A DNA stretch of 64,000 nt, taken from positions 62,001 through 126,000 of the forward strand of contig PDQG01000005.1 of NCBI GenBank assembly GCA_002747745.1, in the 5' to 3' direction. This stretch comes from a bacterium DOLZORAL124_38_8 (GTDB lineage: Bacteria; Patescibacteriota; Gracilibacteria; UBA4473). The notes under the pieces were generated by a model. The model searched no databases and was not told the origin of the DNA. It was given only the letters and a program-made list of their open reading frames with translations. Shown one piece after another: positions 24,465-33,976 of this stretch. The position numbers and the translations under genes were made by a program. The stretch's first letter is position 1, and the number at the start of each line of letters is the position of its first letter.

Positions 24465-27344
24465 TTATTTTTTCAAGGTTAGTATATCTTTTAGGAAGAA
24501 TCCCGTATGACTCTCTTTGATTTGGGCTACTTCTTCGGGCGTTCCAGTGGCGACTACGACTCCTCCTTTGTCTCCACCTTCTGGTCCGATGTCAACGAGG
24601 TAATCACAACATTTTAGCACATCAAGATTATGTTCAATGACGACCATTGAATTTCCTTTGTCGACCAATTTTTGGAGCACTCCCAAAAGTTTTTTTACAT
24701 CACTGAAATGCAGTCCAGTTGTTGGTTCATCTAATACATAAATGGTGCTTCCGGTTGATTTTTTCATTAATTCGGTGGCGAGTTTTACCCGCTGAGCTTC
24801 TCCGCCAGAAAGCGTGGTAGCACTTTGTCCCAATTTCATGTACCCGAGTCCAACTTCGTTGAGTGCGTGGAGTTTTTCGGATATTTTTCCAATGTTTTCG
24901 AAGAATTTTACGCCGTCTTCAATGGTCATATCTAGGACATCCGCAATAGATTTTCCGCGGTAGGTTACTTCGAGTGTTTCGTCGTTGTAGCGTTTTCCTC
25001 CACAAGATTCACACGGAACATACACGTCTGGCAGGAAATGCATTTCTACTTTTTTGAGTCCGTCTCCGCTACAAGATTCGCACCGCCCTCCTTTGACATT
25101 GAAACTGAATCGGCTGCTTGAGTATCCGCGAATGCGGGCTTCGGTGGTGCTGGCAAATAATTCTCGGATATCGGTAAATACTCCCGTATAGGTAGCGGGG
25201 TTAGAACGTGGCGTTCGTCCAATAGGAGACTGGTCGATAGAAATAAGTTTATCTAATGCTTCAACGCCTTCTATGCTGTCATGATCTCCAGCTGGTTTTT
25301 TGGCTCGGTTTAATTCTCGAGCTAATACTGGTACTAAAATTTTATTAATTAAAGATGATTTTCCACTTCCAGAGACTCCCGCGATTCCAACAAAACATCC
25401 GAGTGGAATTTCGACATCAATATTTTTGAGGTTATTCTGTCGGGCCCCAAAGATTTTTAGTTTTCCCAACGGTTTTCGTCGAATTCGTGGTACACGGATT
25501 TTTTTTCGTCCGTACAAGAAATCAGCGGTTTCTGTGTCGGCGTGTTCCATTTCGGACATGGTTCCTGCAAACACTAAGTTTCCTCCGTGAACTCCAGACT
25601 TTGGTCCAATTTCGATAATATGGTCGGCTACCCGCATGGTGTCTTCGTCGTGTTCCACGACTAAGACGGAGTTTCCTAAATCTCGTAGATGTTTGAGGGT
25701 TTTGATAAGTTTGGTGTTATCTCGTTGGTGTAATCCAATTGATGGTTCATCAAGTACGTACAGTACGCCTTGTAATTGGCTTCCAATTTGAGTGGCAAGC
25801 CGAATTCGTTGGGCTTCTCCTCCCGACAAGGTATTGGCCGCTCGAGATAAAGTAAGATAAGACAAACCAACGTTTTCTAAGAAACTTAGTCGGTCTTTAA
25901 TTTCTTTTTTGATAGGAAGCACGATTTTACTGTTTTCTTCAGTTTCTTTTACCGATTCAATCCAAGATTTTACTTCTGGAACTTGCATTCCGGTAATGTC
26001 TGCAATCGATTGGCCGTCGACAAACACATTTCGTCCATAAATATTTAGTCGGGCTCCGTTACATTCCGAACAAGTCGATTCAATCATAAATCCTTCTAAT
26101 TTTTTTCGTAAAAAGTCCGATTCGGCTTCGTTGAACCGTTTTTCGGTTTGGGTAGCGGCTCCTTCAAATGTGGTTTCAGTGGTTTTTCCTCGATTCGCTC
26201 CTTGAAGTGGCACGGTAAATACTTCGTCGCCAGTTCCTTTAATAATACGCGTGATATTTTCTTCCGAAATTTCGCCCATTGGTTGGTCGATAGTAAAGCC
26301 GTATTTTTCTCCAACGGCTTTAACGCACGAAGTATACCAAGCCAATGAGTTTGACCCCAAGGTGCTCCAAGGCAAAATTCCACCTTCGCGAATAGAAAGT
26401 TTGGGGTTAATAGCCGTTTTGGGATTTAATTCTAATCGGTATCCAAGTCCGTGACAGGCATCACACGCACCGTGCGGCGAATTGAATGAGAACATTCGAG
26501 GTTCGAGTGGGGGGAACGAAAACCCCGTTTCGGGGTCAGATAACAATTCTGAAAACAAATGATCGGTTTCGTCACTCATGCGGTGGGCTACCATAATACC
26601 TTCTCCAAATTTGAGTGCTGTTTCAATCGAATCGATGACTCGCATACGGTCGTCGTTTTTTTCTTCTACTTGGTCGCCTCCATCAAGTTCTACAAACTGT
26701 TTTGAGTAATCAGTTTTAACTAATCGGTCTACGACAATTTCGATGGTGTGTTTTTTTTGTGGATCAAGTTGAATGTCTTCGTTAATGGTCATAATTTCGC
26801 CATCAATTCTGAGCCGTACAAACCCTGCTTTTTGTATTTTTTCAATTTCACCCGTGTGTTCGCCTTTTCGTCCGCGCACGATGGGTGCTAAAATCATGTA
26901 TTTCTCTCCGTCTTCCCATTGGTTTAGGACGTCTAGAATTTGGGTTGGCGTTTGGGACACTAATTCTCGTCCGTTCTCCGGATTGATTGGCGTTCCGATT
27001 TTCGCAAACAATAACCGCAAATAGTCGTACATTTCGGTTACGGTTCCTACGGTTGAGCGGGGGTTTCGGGGGGCTGATTTTTGGTCAATTGAAATGGCGG
27101 GAGATAATCCGTCGATAGAATCAACTTCGGGTTTTTCTTGTAATTGTAAAAACTGCCGAGCGTACGTTGAAAGTGATTCGACATATCGTCTTTGTCCTTC
27201 GGCGTAAATGGTATCAAACGCTAATGATGATTTTCCACTTCCTGATACTCCGGTTACTACCACTAATTTTTCTCTCGGAATTTCTACATCTATGTTTTTT
27301 AGATTATGCATCCGCGCGCCTTTTACCACAATGTTTTTTGACAT
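24465..27344 (-). CDS. uvrA: UvrABC system protein A
   Basis: A 959-residue nucleotide excision repair ATPase. ATG 27344 ([20 protein letters not shown]) is chosen over an upstream start at 27437, because the family starts here. Two ABC cassettes are present: Walker [15 protein letters not shown] (N-terminal half) and [14 protein letters not shown] (C-terminal half). Both ABC signatures are LSGGEAQR, with [11 protein letters not shown] and [11 protein letters not shown]. Zinc-finger pairs are [25 protein letters not shown] and CESCGGKRY. UvrB and UvrC are not in the window. Confidence 0.97.
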   Translation of the reverse strand: MSKNIVVKGARMHNLKNIDVEIPREKLVVVTGVSGSGKSSLAFDTIYAEGQRRYVESLSTYARQFLQLQEKPEVDSIDGLSPAISIDQKSAPRNPRSTVGTVTEMYDYLRLLFAKIGTPINPENGRELVSQTPTQILDVLNQWEDGEKYMILAPIVRGRKGEHTGEIEKIQKAGFVRLRIDGEIMTINEDIQLDPQKKHTIEIVVDRLVKTDYSKQFVELDGGDQVEEKNDDRMRVIDSIETALKFGEGIMVAHRMSDETDHLFSELLSDPETGFSFPPLEPRMFSFNSPHGACDACHGLGYRLELNPKTAINPKLSIREGGILPWSTLGSNSLAWYTSCVKAVGEKYGFTIDQPMGEISEENITRIIKGTGDEVFTVPLQGANRGKTTETTFEGAATQTEKRFNEAESDFLRKKLEGFMIESTCSECNGARLNIYGRNVFVDGQSIADITGMQVPEVKSWIESVKETEENSKIVLPIKKEIKDRLSFLENVGLSYLTLSRAANTLSGGEAQRIRLATQIGSQLQGVLYVLDEPSIGLHQRDNTKLIKTLKHLRDLGNSVLVVEHDEDTMRVADHIIEIGPKSGVHGGNLVFAGTMSEMEHADTETADFLYGRKKIRVPRIRRKPLGKLKIFGARQNNLKNIDVEIPLGCFVGIAGVSGSGKSSLINKILVPVLARELNRAKKPAGDHDSIEGVEALDKLISIDQSPIGRTPRSNPATYTGVFTDIRELFASTTEARIRGYSSSRFSFNVKGGRCESCSGDGLKKVEMHFLPDVYVPCESCGGKRYNDETLEVTYRGKSIADVLDMTIEDGVKFFENIGKISEKLHALNEVGLGYMKLGQSATTLSGGEAQRVKLATELMKKSTGSTIYVLDEPTTGLHFSDVKKLLGVLQKLVDKGNSMVVIEHNLDVLKCCDYLVDIGPEGGDKGGVVVATGTPEEVAQIKESHTGFFLKDILTLKK

Positions 27345-27431
27345 ACTTTTTGTTTTAAGGTTATAAAAAATACAAAAAAAGAGCCGACAAATGTGCCGTA
27401 CTCTTGGAACAGAAAGATTGTAGAAATTTAG

Positions 27432-27460
27432 TTGCAAAAAGTCAAAAATTTTGGTATAAT
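27432..27460 (+). promoter_or_regulatory. Strong sigma-70-type promoter
   Basis: TTGCAA (27432-27437) and a perfect TATAAT (27455-27460) with a 17-nt spacer, giving a leader of about 23 nt before the ATG at 27490. Confidence 0.8.
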
Positions 27461-27489
27461 TTTCTGATTTACTAAAAATAAATATTCAA

Positions 27490-27903
27490 ATGGGATTAGA
27501 AGGATTTAAATATAACGAAAATAATGAAAGTAATAACAATAAGGTCGAAACTAAAAAGTCGGTTGATTGGAAATTGATTTCGGAAAATGTGGCATTAAAA
27601 ACAAAATTAGCGGCAAATGAAGCTCTAGCTAATAAAGTCTTGGCTGAAAATTATATTGATAATGCTTTTGAAGAACTTCCGAGCGATGTAGAAGTAAAAG
27701 ATGTTCGAAACGAATCGGTTGAATATCAATTTGGAGTGGCGGTTAATAACAACCCAGGGTTGAAGGGAACTCTGATGGCGTTTTTTTCAGGGAGTGGAAA
27801 GAAAGAGTCGGAAGCGAATTTTGCCGCGATGAATGATGTTATGAATGATACTACCAAGCAATTAGGGCGAAGCTCGATGAACGGTTTTGATGCAGTAGTG
27901 TAA
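27490..27903 (+). CDS. Small cytoplasmic protein of unknown function
   Basis: A 137-residue protein that I do not recognise. It has no signal peptide or membrane helix. The N-terminus is Asn/Glu-rich and probably disordered (FKYNENNESNNNKVE). The middle is helical and Ala-rich (ALKTKLAANEALANKVLAE). A Gly-rich patch (NNNPGLKGTLMAFFSGSGKK) precedes the end. It has one of the best promoters in the window and its own terminator, suggesting a well-expressed single gene. Confidence 0.7.
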   Translation: MGLEGFKYNENNESNNNKVETKKSVDWKLISENVALKTKLAANEALANKVLAENYIDNAFEELPSDVEVKDVRNESVEYQFGVAVNNNPGLKGTLMAFFSGSGKKESEANFAAMNDVMNDTTKQLGRSSMNGFDAVV

Positions 27904-27930
27904 GGTTTTAAATTTTCTTCTATTCTTATA

Positions 27931-27957
27931 AAAAAATCAGCCAACGGCTGATTTTTT
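27931..27957. terminator. Bidirectional terminator
   Basis: AAATCAGCC-AAC-GGCTGATTT with flanking A and T runs, between the small protein gene and the convergent pseudopilin operon. Confidence 0.8.
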
Positions 27958-27970
27958 GTTTTAATTCGTT

Positions 27971-28816
27971 TTATTTTGTGGTTCCTATTGCACCCCAGTT
28001 AATCCATTGGTCGACGTTGTTTTGGTCGGTTTTATACTGAATGACTTTTTTACGGTTGTTGGCGGTGCCAGTGGCGGTTACGGTGCCGGTTAGAGGAGCC
28101 ATTGTTTCGTTATTTGTAATAGTTATTTTTACTTTATTTTTTGATAAATTTTCGAGTGAAAGTGTGCAGGTGTCTTTTGCTATGAATGATTTAGATGCAT
28201 TCCAAAAATATGTTCCAACGTTTTTGGGTTTTGTTTTAGTGTCAAAAGTCTCAAAGCGTGTTTTGTCATCAGATTTATCAATCTTTCCTATCCAGTTAAT
28301 TAAATCATTTCCAATTTGGTTAAAATTTCCTTGAATAGAGGCGGTTGATGAATTTTCACCAGATTCATTGCAACGGATGGTCCAGAAGACATTTTTCTTA
28401 ACTTCTTTTTGTGATATGTTTATTGAAAGGGTAGGGAGCGTTTTTATTTTTTGTGTCTTTCCGTTGATAGATGTTTGTAACCGTACAGTTTGTTGTTGTT
28501 TCGGTTTCAAGATTACAAAAAATTCAGTAGCAAGGTTATTTATTTTGGTATTTCCTTCGGCTCTAGTCAGATTTATTTTTTTTGTTCCATGATAAATAGG
28601 ATTTTCTTTCAGCGTTAAATTGGCCATTTCCACTCCAGATTCGGCGGCAAAATAGGCTCGTTCTCCGTTTAAGGTGTCAGCTGAAAAGGCTAGTTCTTTT
28701 ACTAACACATTGGCCACTCCCATTACGGCCGTAATAATCAACACTGAAATAAGCACGACTGATATGAGTGTGATTCCTTGGTTTTTGTGAGGGGTGAGTT
28801 TTTTATAGTTTTTCAT
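27971..28816 (-). CDS. PilX/GspK-like minor pseudopilin
   Basis: A 281-residue protein from ATG 28816 (MKNYKKLTPHKNQGITLISV); an earlier ATG gives an unlikely extension. The prepilin-like motif QGITLISVVLISVLIIT has a Gly before the cleavage site, but lacks the usual Glu at +5, as in PilX/GspK proteins. The helix continues to RAYFAAESGVEMANLTL, which is the PilX N-terminal pattern. The rest is a beta-rich globular part with few cysteines. It is the last gene of the pseudopilin operon and is separated from the rest by the GIY-YIG gene and an inverted hairpin pair. Confidence 0.78.
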   Translation of the reverse strand: MKNYKKLTPHKNQGITLISVVLISVLIITAVMGVANVLVKELAFSADTLNGERAYFAAESGVEMANLTLKENPIYHGTKKINLTRAEGNTKINNLATEFFVILKPKQQQTVRLQTSINGKTQKIKTLPTLSINISQKEVKKNVFWTIRCNESGENSSTASIQGNFNQIGNDLINWIGKIDKSDDKTRFETFDTKTKPKNVGTYFWNASKSFIAKDTCTLSLENLSKNKVKITITNNETMAPLTGTVTATGTANNRKKVIQYKTDQNNVDQWINWGAIGTTK

Positions 28817-28848
28817 TATTTTTTTGTAGACAATTTTAGTATAGAAGA

Positions 28849-28912
28849 TCCCGTCAATATTTGAAAGTTTGTTGGACGGGACCCGCGCAACCATTATTTA
28901 AATATTCGCGGG
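28849..28912. repeat. Pair of inverted hairpins (REP-like)
   Basis: Hairpin 1 is TCCCGTC (28849-28855) with GACGGGA (28875-28881). Hairpin 2 is CCCGCG (28882-28887) with CGCGGG (28907-28912). Each loop is 19 nt. The loop of hairpin 1 and the reverse complement of loop 2 both begin AATATTT and end GTTG, so the two hairpins are diverged inverted copies. They lie between the GIY-YIG gene and the last pseudopilin gene. Confidence 0.7.
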
Positions 28913-28920
28913 GTCTTCGC

Positions 28921-29220
28921 TTATGTTTTAGTGATTAAATTATATAAGTCTTTCCATTCTGGGTTGATTGATTCTATAAGATTCTTCTTCCAAGCACGGC
29001 AATATTTTTTTATTTTTCTTTCTCTTGCAAGACTTGACTCAAAGTCTCCACCAGATTCGAAGTATACCAGTTTTGTGAGATTATATTTTTTAGTAAATCC
29101 TTCTACTAATTTTTGTCTGTGTGTGTAGATTCTTTGGATAAGATCTATTGTTCTTCCGACATAAAAAGTAGTGTGATTTTTGTTGGTTAGTATGTATATA
29201 AAGTGGTTATTTTTAGTCAT
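28921..29220 (-). CDS. GIY-YIG nuclease-domain protein
   Basis: A 99-residue single-domain protein of the YhbQ/UPF0213-like type. The two halves of the active site are visible: FIYILTNKNHTTFYVGRT (with the two Tyr), and the catalytic Arg in LIQRIYTHRQK. FESGGDFESSLARERKIKKY includes the conserved Glu. These small nucleases are of uncertain role; some relatives are mobile. It sits inside the pseudopilin operon, next to an inverted hairpin pair, which hints at insertion. Confidence 0.88.
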   Translation of the reverse strand: MTKNNHFIYILTNKNHTTFYVGRTIDLIQRIYTHRQKLVEGFTKKYNLTKLVYFESGGDFESSLARERKIKKYCRAWKKNLIESINPEWKDLYNLITKT

Positions 29221-29255
29221 GATTCGTATGCAATCATTGTTTAATATTGATAGGA

Positions 29256-29738
29256 TTAAAACTTATACTTTCGAGACGAAATGGTAGTACGAATAAATTG
29301 TTGTACCGATGGATCTTTTTTTGATTGAACTTTCAAAAATATTTGTACTTTAGGTTGGGTATTTTCTTTGTTTGTTATAACAAATTTGGAAGTTTTATTA
29401 TCTGTTATTATTTTAAACCTTTTTGATATAAGTCGTTCATTATTCATTGTAAATGAATTGCTGTCAGTATTTATCGAAAAATTATAAGGTTTATCATTTT
29501 CACATTTAAGATTTACAAAGTTAGATTTTCCACTTGTAATCTCACAATTTCGGGCACGGTCGGTAAGCCGAGCCAAGGCAAAATTGACTTCCTTTTGCAT
29601 TTGACGAGCAATTTCGATACGCATTTTTGTTTGCACAAATTGAGCGTACACGCCCAAAGCACTGGTAAGAATCACCGCTCCAATAGTGATAGAAATCATC
29701 AATTCGATGAGCGTAAACGCCTTTTTTTGGTGTTTCAT
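29256..29738 (-). CDS. Minor pseudopilin (GspJ/PilW-like)
   Basis: A 160-residue protein. KHQKKAFTLIELMISITIG is a class III leader with cleavage after Ala and Glu at +5. The helix is followed by IARQMQKEVNFALARLTDRARN, which matches the GspJ/PilW pattern, then a beta-rich domain with two Cys (CEITSGK, LKCEND). Its ATG overlaps the stop of the preceding gene by one base (29738), so the genes are translationally coupled. It would help start or cap the pilus. Confidence 0.82.
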   Translation of the reverse strand: MKHQKKAFTLIELMISITIGAVILTSALGVYAQFVQTKMRIEIARQMQKEVNFALARLTDRARNCEITSGKSNFVNLKCENDKPYNFSINTDSNSFTMNNERLISKRFKIITDNKTSKFVITNKENTQPKVQIFLKVQSKKDPSVQQFIRTTISSRKYKF

Positions 29739-30190
29739 TATTTCTTCCAGTTAGTAAGTATGCTCTGCATTTCTACAATTTTGGTGTTGTTTCGTGAGAC
29801 CGTGCAGGTGATGGTGGCTTCGACTGGTATTTGGATCATTTTGATATTTTGTCCACCTGAATTTGTACCAACAAAGTCAATATTTTTGTTTTTTGTTGAA
29901 ATTTCTCGTGATATTTTAAAAGTTCCAAATTTTTCTTCGTCTTTGGTTAGGGTTTCTAACTCATTTGTCCAATTATCAAAATTTCGCCAGTTGATGTCGC
30001 GTTGATTACGGGCGTTTTCTAAACACTCTTGTGCAAGGTAGGTGGCGGTTAGTCGGGTTTGGTTTTGTGCCACGGTGGTAATAAACGATCCAATAAGTTT
30101 GAATCCAGCCAGTACCGCCATACTTAAAATAACCATCGCAATCATCACTTCGATGATAGAAAAGGCGGGTTTTTTAGTGGTTATTTTCAT
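29738..30190 (-). CDS. Minor pseudopilin (GspI/PilV-like)
   Basis: A 150-residue protein with KPAFSIIEVMIAMVILSMAV as the prepilin motif, Glu at +5. The continuation LTATYLAQECLENARNQRD is the GspI/PilV signature, in which the segment after the helix carries A-x-E-x-x-x-E-x-A-R. The globular end is small. It lies between the GspH-like and GspJ-like genes, the same order as in type II secretion and type IV pilus operons. Confidence 0.82.
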   Translation of the reverse strand: MKITTKKPAFSIIEVMIAMVILSMAVLAGFKLIGSFITTVAQNQTRLTATYLAQECLENARNQRDINWRNFDNWTNELETLTKDEEKFGTFKISREISTKNKNIDFVGTNSGGQNIKMIQIPVEATITCTVSRNNTKIVEMQSILTNWKK

Positions 30191-30210
30191 TTTCTGGGAT
30201 TTAATGATGT

Positions 30211-30732
30211 TTAATTTTTTAGTGTTACGGGTTGAGCGGTTACAAGGCCTGAGGTTTTATTGATATTAATGGATGATTTGAATGAATTTGAAGAGAAAGG
30301 AATGGTTTGAATCAAACTCTCCTTTATAGGACATGATATTCCCCTACAAGGAATAGTTTTTATATCACCAAATGGTGGTTGATATAACACGCAAAAATTT
30401 TTGTCTAATTTGGTGTTTCCAGCCAGTGTTATTGGATGAGAGCAAGGGATTGGTATTGAACAGTTTTTGGCTCTTGCGTGCTTTTCCGTTATACAAATTT
30501 TATTGGAATTATTTTTTCCAGAAACGATAATGGCTTTATTGATTGAGCGACTGCTCGAAAATCCTTCCGCGAGAGCGGCTTCAATTTGTTCGCGCGCGTT
30601 TATGATGCGTTGTTTTTGAATTGTTTGGTTCCAGTTTATCATGCCCACGGTGAACAAAATTCCCATAATAACAATGGTTACCAGAATTTCTATCAGCGTA
30701 AAAGCGTTTTGTTTAGGCTCCAGTAAAGGCAT
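30211..30732 (-). CDS. Minor pseudopilin (GspH/FimT-like)
   Basis: A 173-residue protein from ATG 30732, which overlaps the end of the PilC gene by 20 nt. The prepilin motif is KQNAFTLIEILVTIVIMG. The next segment, INAREQIEAALAEGFSSSRSINKAI, is typical of GspH/FimT. Cysteines in the C-terminal half (KICITE, KNCSIPIPC, PCRGISC) could form disulfides in the exported domain. It is the first pseudopilin after the PilC gene. Confidence 0.82.
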   Translation of the reverse strand: MPLLEPKQNAFTLIEILVTIVIMGILFTVGMINWNQTIQKQRIINAREQIEAALAEGFSSSRSINKAIIVSGKNNSNKICITEKHARAKNCSIPIPCSHPITLAGNTKLDKNFCVLYQPPFGDIKTIPCRGISCPIKESLIQTIPFSSNSFKSSININKTSGLVTAQPVTLKN

Positions 30733-31855
30733 CTTGTAGGGCAAAAATAGGTTTTAAAATAGCGAGTCCCATAAATATTACGGCTACCGATACAATCACC
30801 AAAATTACTGGCGAAAGCATTTTTGATAGGTTTTTGATGTCGGCATCAAATTGCAGTTGGTATTGGGTACCAGTTTTTTGCAAAATTTCGGTTATGGCTC
30901 CAGATTTTTCTCCAATTTCAATGACTTCTCCAATAATAGGGTCAATTTCTGGTGATTCTTTAAATCCTTCAGACAGTTGGTCTCCGGCCACAATTCGTTG
31001 TTCGACACTGTATATTTCTTCGGAAATTACTTTGTTGTCTACAATTTGTCGTAGTACTTGCATGGCTTTAGAAACTGGAATTCCAGCTTCGAGTAAGGTA
31101 GCAAAGTTGGTGGCAATTTGAATGGTAGAAAAATTGCGGACAAATTTACTTACAATTGGGGTGTCGAGTAATATTTTATGCCATTGGATTTTCCCTTCGG
31201 GCGAATCTTTCCAGTTTTTGAAAAACAAAGCGGCCGCCACAAGAATGGTTAGCAAAATCCACCACGAACTTTGTACAAATTCTGAAGTCGCAATTAAGGC
31301 TCGGGTTTCCCACGGTAGTTCGGCTCCGAGTGAGGCGAACATTTCTTTGAATTTTGGTACCACAAAAATCATCATGGCAAATCCAGACAAAATAATCACG
31401 CCAAAGACGGTGATTGGGTACACCATGGCTGATTTAATTTGCATTGAGAGTTTTAAGTTTTTGTCCATTTGAACGGCCAAGTAAGACAAAACTTCTTCAA
31501 GTTTTCCCGTAATTTCTGCCGAGTAAATCATTTTAATTTCTGATTCGTTGAAAAAATCAGGATATTTTGACATGGCTGACGATAATGGCATTCCACGTTC
31601 GTTAATATCGTAATGAATGGTTGCCAACACCCGTTGGAGCCGTTCTGAACGGGCACGTTCGGATAACATTTTAATGGCTTGGCTTACGCGAATTCCCGAA
31701 CCCACTAACAATTTCAGTGAGTTAAAAAACAAACTTTTTTCTTTGGCAGGGAGGGGCGTATTATCGATTAAAAAATCGTTTAGTTTTTCATGCCAAGGAA
31801 TATCACGGCGGTCAGTTACGCCGTAAATAACGGTTGAAGCAGTTTTATTGTTCAT
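30713..31855 (-). CDS. pilC: Type IV pilus inner-membrane platform protein PilC/GspF
   Basis: A 380-residue protein from ATG 31855. Two GspF repeats are visible. The first has LLVGSGIRVSQAIKML and MPLSSAMSKYPDFFNESEIKMI, followed by AEITGKLEEVL and a helix pair. The second has LLEAGIPVSKAMQVL, LSEGFKESPEIDPII and VIEIGEKSGAITEIL. Membrane helices are at about 165-185, 215-235 and the C-terminus (VILVIVSVAVIFMGLAIL). It is the core platform that the assembly ATPase drives. It overlaps the upstream PilO-like gene by 11 nt. The ATPase and prepilin peptidase genes are not in this window. Confidence 0.95.
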   Translation of the reverse strand: MNNKTASTVIYGVTDRRDIPWHEKLNDFLIDNTPLPAKEKSLFFNSLKLLVGSGIRVSQAIKMLSERARSERLQRVLATIHYDINERGMPLSSAMSKYPDFFNESEIKMIYSAEITGKLEEVLSYLAVQMDKNLKLSMQIKSAMVYPITVFGVIILSGFAMMIFVVPKFKEMFASLGAELPWETRALIATSEFVQSSWWILLTILVAAALFFKNWKDSPEGKIQWHKILLDTPIVSKFVRNFSTIQIATNFATLLEAGIPVSKAMQVLRQIVDNKVISEEIYSVEQRIVAGDQLSEGFKESPEIDPIIGEVIEIGEKSGAITEILQKTGTQYQLQFDADIKNLSKMLSPVILVIVSVAVIFMGLAILKPIFALQDAFTGA

Positions 31856-32366
31856 TTGTTTGCGGTTGAGATTCAAAATAGTACGAGTACAAATTTACGC
31901 CGAAGGTTGTTTGGTCGTCTTCGTTTTTTTCGATGGCAAAATTTTCAACGCCCATTAGTAGTGGGTTTGATTCGACACTTTTGAGAAACAACAAAATTTG
32001 TGATCGAAACCCTGTAACCGAAAACTGTGTTGAAAGTTTTTGGAGTCCATTAGCCTCGGTTGTTTTGCTAAACTGAATTGCGTCGCTCACCGTTACGCCC
32101 GCTTTTTGGCTTAATTTTTTAATATCGGTAATGAGTTCGCCTTGATTAAACTCCGTAGGAATGAAATGTTTGATGGAATCTTTAGACGCTTGCAGGGCTT
32201 CAAATTCTTTTTTTACGGCTTTGAATTTAGTCGTCTTTTGTTGTTTGGTTTGTTGTAACGTTTGTATTTCTTTTTGAAGTGTGTCTACGGCTCGTTTTTT
32301 AGGTAATCCCACAAACCCAAATAATAGTACCGCACTTAAGATGAGAATAATATTTAGATTTTTCAT
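31845..32366 (-). CDS. PilO-like alignment protein
   Basis: A 173-residue protein with one N-terminal membrane helix (NLNIILILSAVLLFGFVG). A coiled coil follows (DTLQKEIQTLQQTKQQ...EFEALQAS), then a compact ferredoxin-like fold with FRSQILLFLKSVESNPLLMGVENF, the typical PilO C-terminal pattern. PilO with PilN bridges the cytoplasmic motor and the extracytoplasmic pilus parts. It lies 1 nt after another PilO/PilN-like gene and overlaps pilC. Confidence 0.8.
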   Translation of the reverse strand: MKNLNIILILSAVLLFGFVGLPKKRAVDTLQKEIQTLQQTKQQKTTKFKAVKKEFEALQASKDSIKHFIPTEFNQGELITDIKKLSQKAGVTVSDAIQFSKTTEANGLQKLSTQFSVTGFRSQILLFLKSVESNPLLMGVENFAIEKNEDDQTTFGVNLYSYYFESQPQTNEQ

Positions 32367-32367
32367 T

Positions 32368-32859
32368 TTATTTGAGAGTAAAAGTTAGGGTAAACATAAG
32401 GTTGTTATTGTCGTCTTTTTGGGTTTGAAGTGAATGGATGAAAGGCGTTTCAACCTTTGATGATTCTTGAAGCCGTTTGAGGAGCAACTGAATACTTTCG
32501 ACACTGGCAGCTTTGCCAGAAACCTCTACTTGGTATGGTTTGGTGTTGGTACTACTAAATTGTTGGAACGAAAGAGACGGCGTTTCGAAATTAGTAATAC
32601 TCGACATAATTTTTGACCAAGCGATTCGTGATTTTGTTTTGTCGACTAATGCCACCATGTGTTGTGATGTTTGGTTTTGAGAACTTCCGTTTAATTGGTC
32701 ATCAATGTTTTTGATTGATTTTTCCAAGAGTTCTTTTTGTGGTTTCAGTTGCGACTGTTGGTACTGGAAATATCCAGTAACACCCGCGGATACAAGTAAC
32801 AAAACAATGGCAATAATACTGAGTTTTGATTTTTTTGGGGTTGGTTGGACGGTATTCAT
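32368..32859 (-). CDS. PilN/PilO-like membrane protein
   Basis: A 163-residue protein with a short cytoplasmic N-terminus, one helix (LSIIAIVLLLVSAGVTGYF) and a coiled-coil neck (QQSQLKPQKELLEKSIKNID). The C-terminal fold contains SVESIQLLLKRLQESSKVE, parallel to the next gene. The two adjacent genes are probably a heterodimer like PilN-PilO. The sequence alone does not decide which is which. Confidence 0.7.
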   Translation of the reverse strand: MNTVQPTPKKSKLSIIAIVLLLVSAGVTGYFQYQQSQLKPQKELLEKSIKNIDDQLNGSSQNQTSQHMVALVDKTKSRIAWSKIMSSITNFETPSLSFQQFSSTNTKPYQVEVSGKAASVESIQLLLKRLQESSKVETPFIHSLQTQKDDNNNLMFTLTFTLK

Positions 32860-32875
32860 GATAAAAAATTAAGAT

Positions 32876-33880
32876 TTAAGAGTTTGTTTCGCGGCTATTT
32901 CCATACACTCGAGAACTAACCGTGGTTTGAAGATGTAGGTGTGGAGCGTTATCAACTTCGAAAGAATATTTTTCAGGGTTTTTAATAGCGGTTGATAATT
33001 GAATGGTCACTTTCGGGTGTTGTTGGGCTGAATCATCTCGGAAAGCTAAGTAAGGATCTTTCTTTGGGGTGATTTTAAAATTTAAGGATTGTATGTTTAC
33101 GGAATCTAATGAGATGGCTTGCCAATCGTGTGCCATAACCAAGCACTTTGATTTGGTATCAATGTCTAAATCTAAAATTGGATAATTTATTCCATTATTA
33201 CTTATCTTACATTGATTATTCTTCCATTGTGGGGAGGTGCTCCAAATATCGGCTTCGCCGTCGTGGTTGGTGTCGGCCCCAATTTCGACTTTGGCTTGAA
33301 TGTGGGCACAGTTTTCGTTGTCTGGTTCGCAAGTGTCGCTTGATTTAGTTCGTTTAAAAGCAAATCTTCTGGTGCGGGTATTATTGATTAAATACAATTC
33401 TTCGAGTGAATTTTTATGAAAGGCTACGGTGCAAGGGTCTGAGGTTCCGTCATTTTTTACGCCTCCAAGTTGTCGGTCTGGCACGTTGTCATCGTTCGTG
33501 TCCCAATAAAAAACTTCTGGGTAATTAAGTTTTGCTCGGTTAGTAGAGTTATTTTCACAAGCATTGTTTTCAGTATAAGTTGAACTACAAGGATTTGCAT
33601 TTATTAATTTAGGCAATTGCAATCGATCAAATTTGGGGCATTGAGTATTACTTGGTCCAACTTCAATAAAATATCGATCATAATCGACCACATTGTTTTG
33701 AGTGACGGAGATAAGTTTGTCTAATAAAAACCGTGATTCGCGTTGGAATTCTTTGGCAATACGGAGTCGTTTTTCTCCTAATTGAATAGACTGACTAAAT
33801 TGGAATATAAACCCAACAAAGATGGTTAAAAGCGTCATGGCGGTTAACACTTCTACGAGGGTAAATCCTTTTTGTTTCAT
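32876..33880 (-). CDS. Large minor pseudopilin (GspJ/PilW-like), first gene of the operon
   Basis: A 334-residue protein. KQKGFTLVEVLTAMTLLTIF is a class III leader with Gly at -1 and Glu at +5. RLRIAKEFQRESRFLLDKLISV is the following helix. The large globular part has several cysteines (QCPKF, NPCSST, NACEN, DPCTV, TCEPDNENC, NQCKIS) and a DTNHDGEADIW calcium-loop-like motif. It is much longer than usual minor pseudopilins, so it may be a tip subunit. It is the first gene of the pseudopilin operon and follows a terminator. Confidence 0.82.
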   Translation of the reverse strand: MKQKGFTLVEVLTAMTLLTIFVGFIFQFSQSIQLGEKRLRIAKEFQRESRFLLDKLISVTQNNVVDYDRYFIEVGPSNTQCPKFDRLQLPKLINANPCSSTYTENNACENNSTNRAKLNYPEVFYWDTNDDNVPDRQLGGVKNDGTSDPCTVAFHKNSLEELYLINNTRTRRFAFKRTKSSDTCEPDNENCAHIQAKVEIGADTNHDGEADIWSTSPQWKNNQCKISNNGINYPILDLDIDTKSKCLVMAHDWQAISLDSVNIQSLNFKITPKKDPYLAFRDDSAQQHPKVTIQLSTAIKNPEKYSFEVDNAPHLHLQTTVSSRVYGNSRETNS

Positions 33881-33913
33881 CGTTTATTATGATACGAAAG
33901 TTTCGAGAAAAAC

Positions 33914-33948
33914 ACAAAAAAAACATCTTCAATCAAGAAGATGTTTTT
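33914..33948 (-). terminator. Intrinsic terminator after the T4SS-pilin-like gene
   Basis: On the minus strand AACATCTTC-TTGATT-GAAGATGTT followed by eight T. It separates the pilin-like gene at 33977 from the pseudopilin operon. Confidence 0.8.
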
Positions 33949-33976
33949 AAGAAAAAGTTTTTTATGTTTAATGCAC

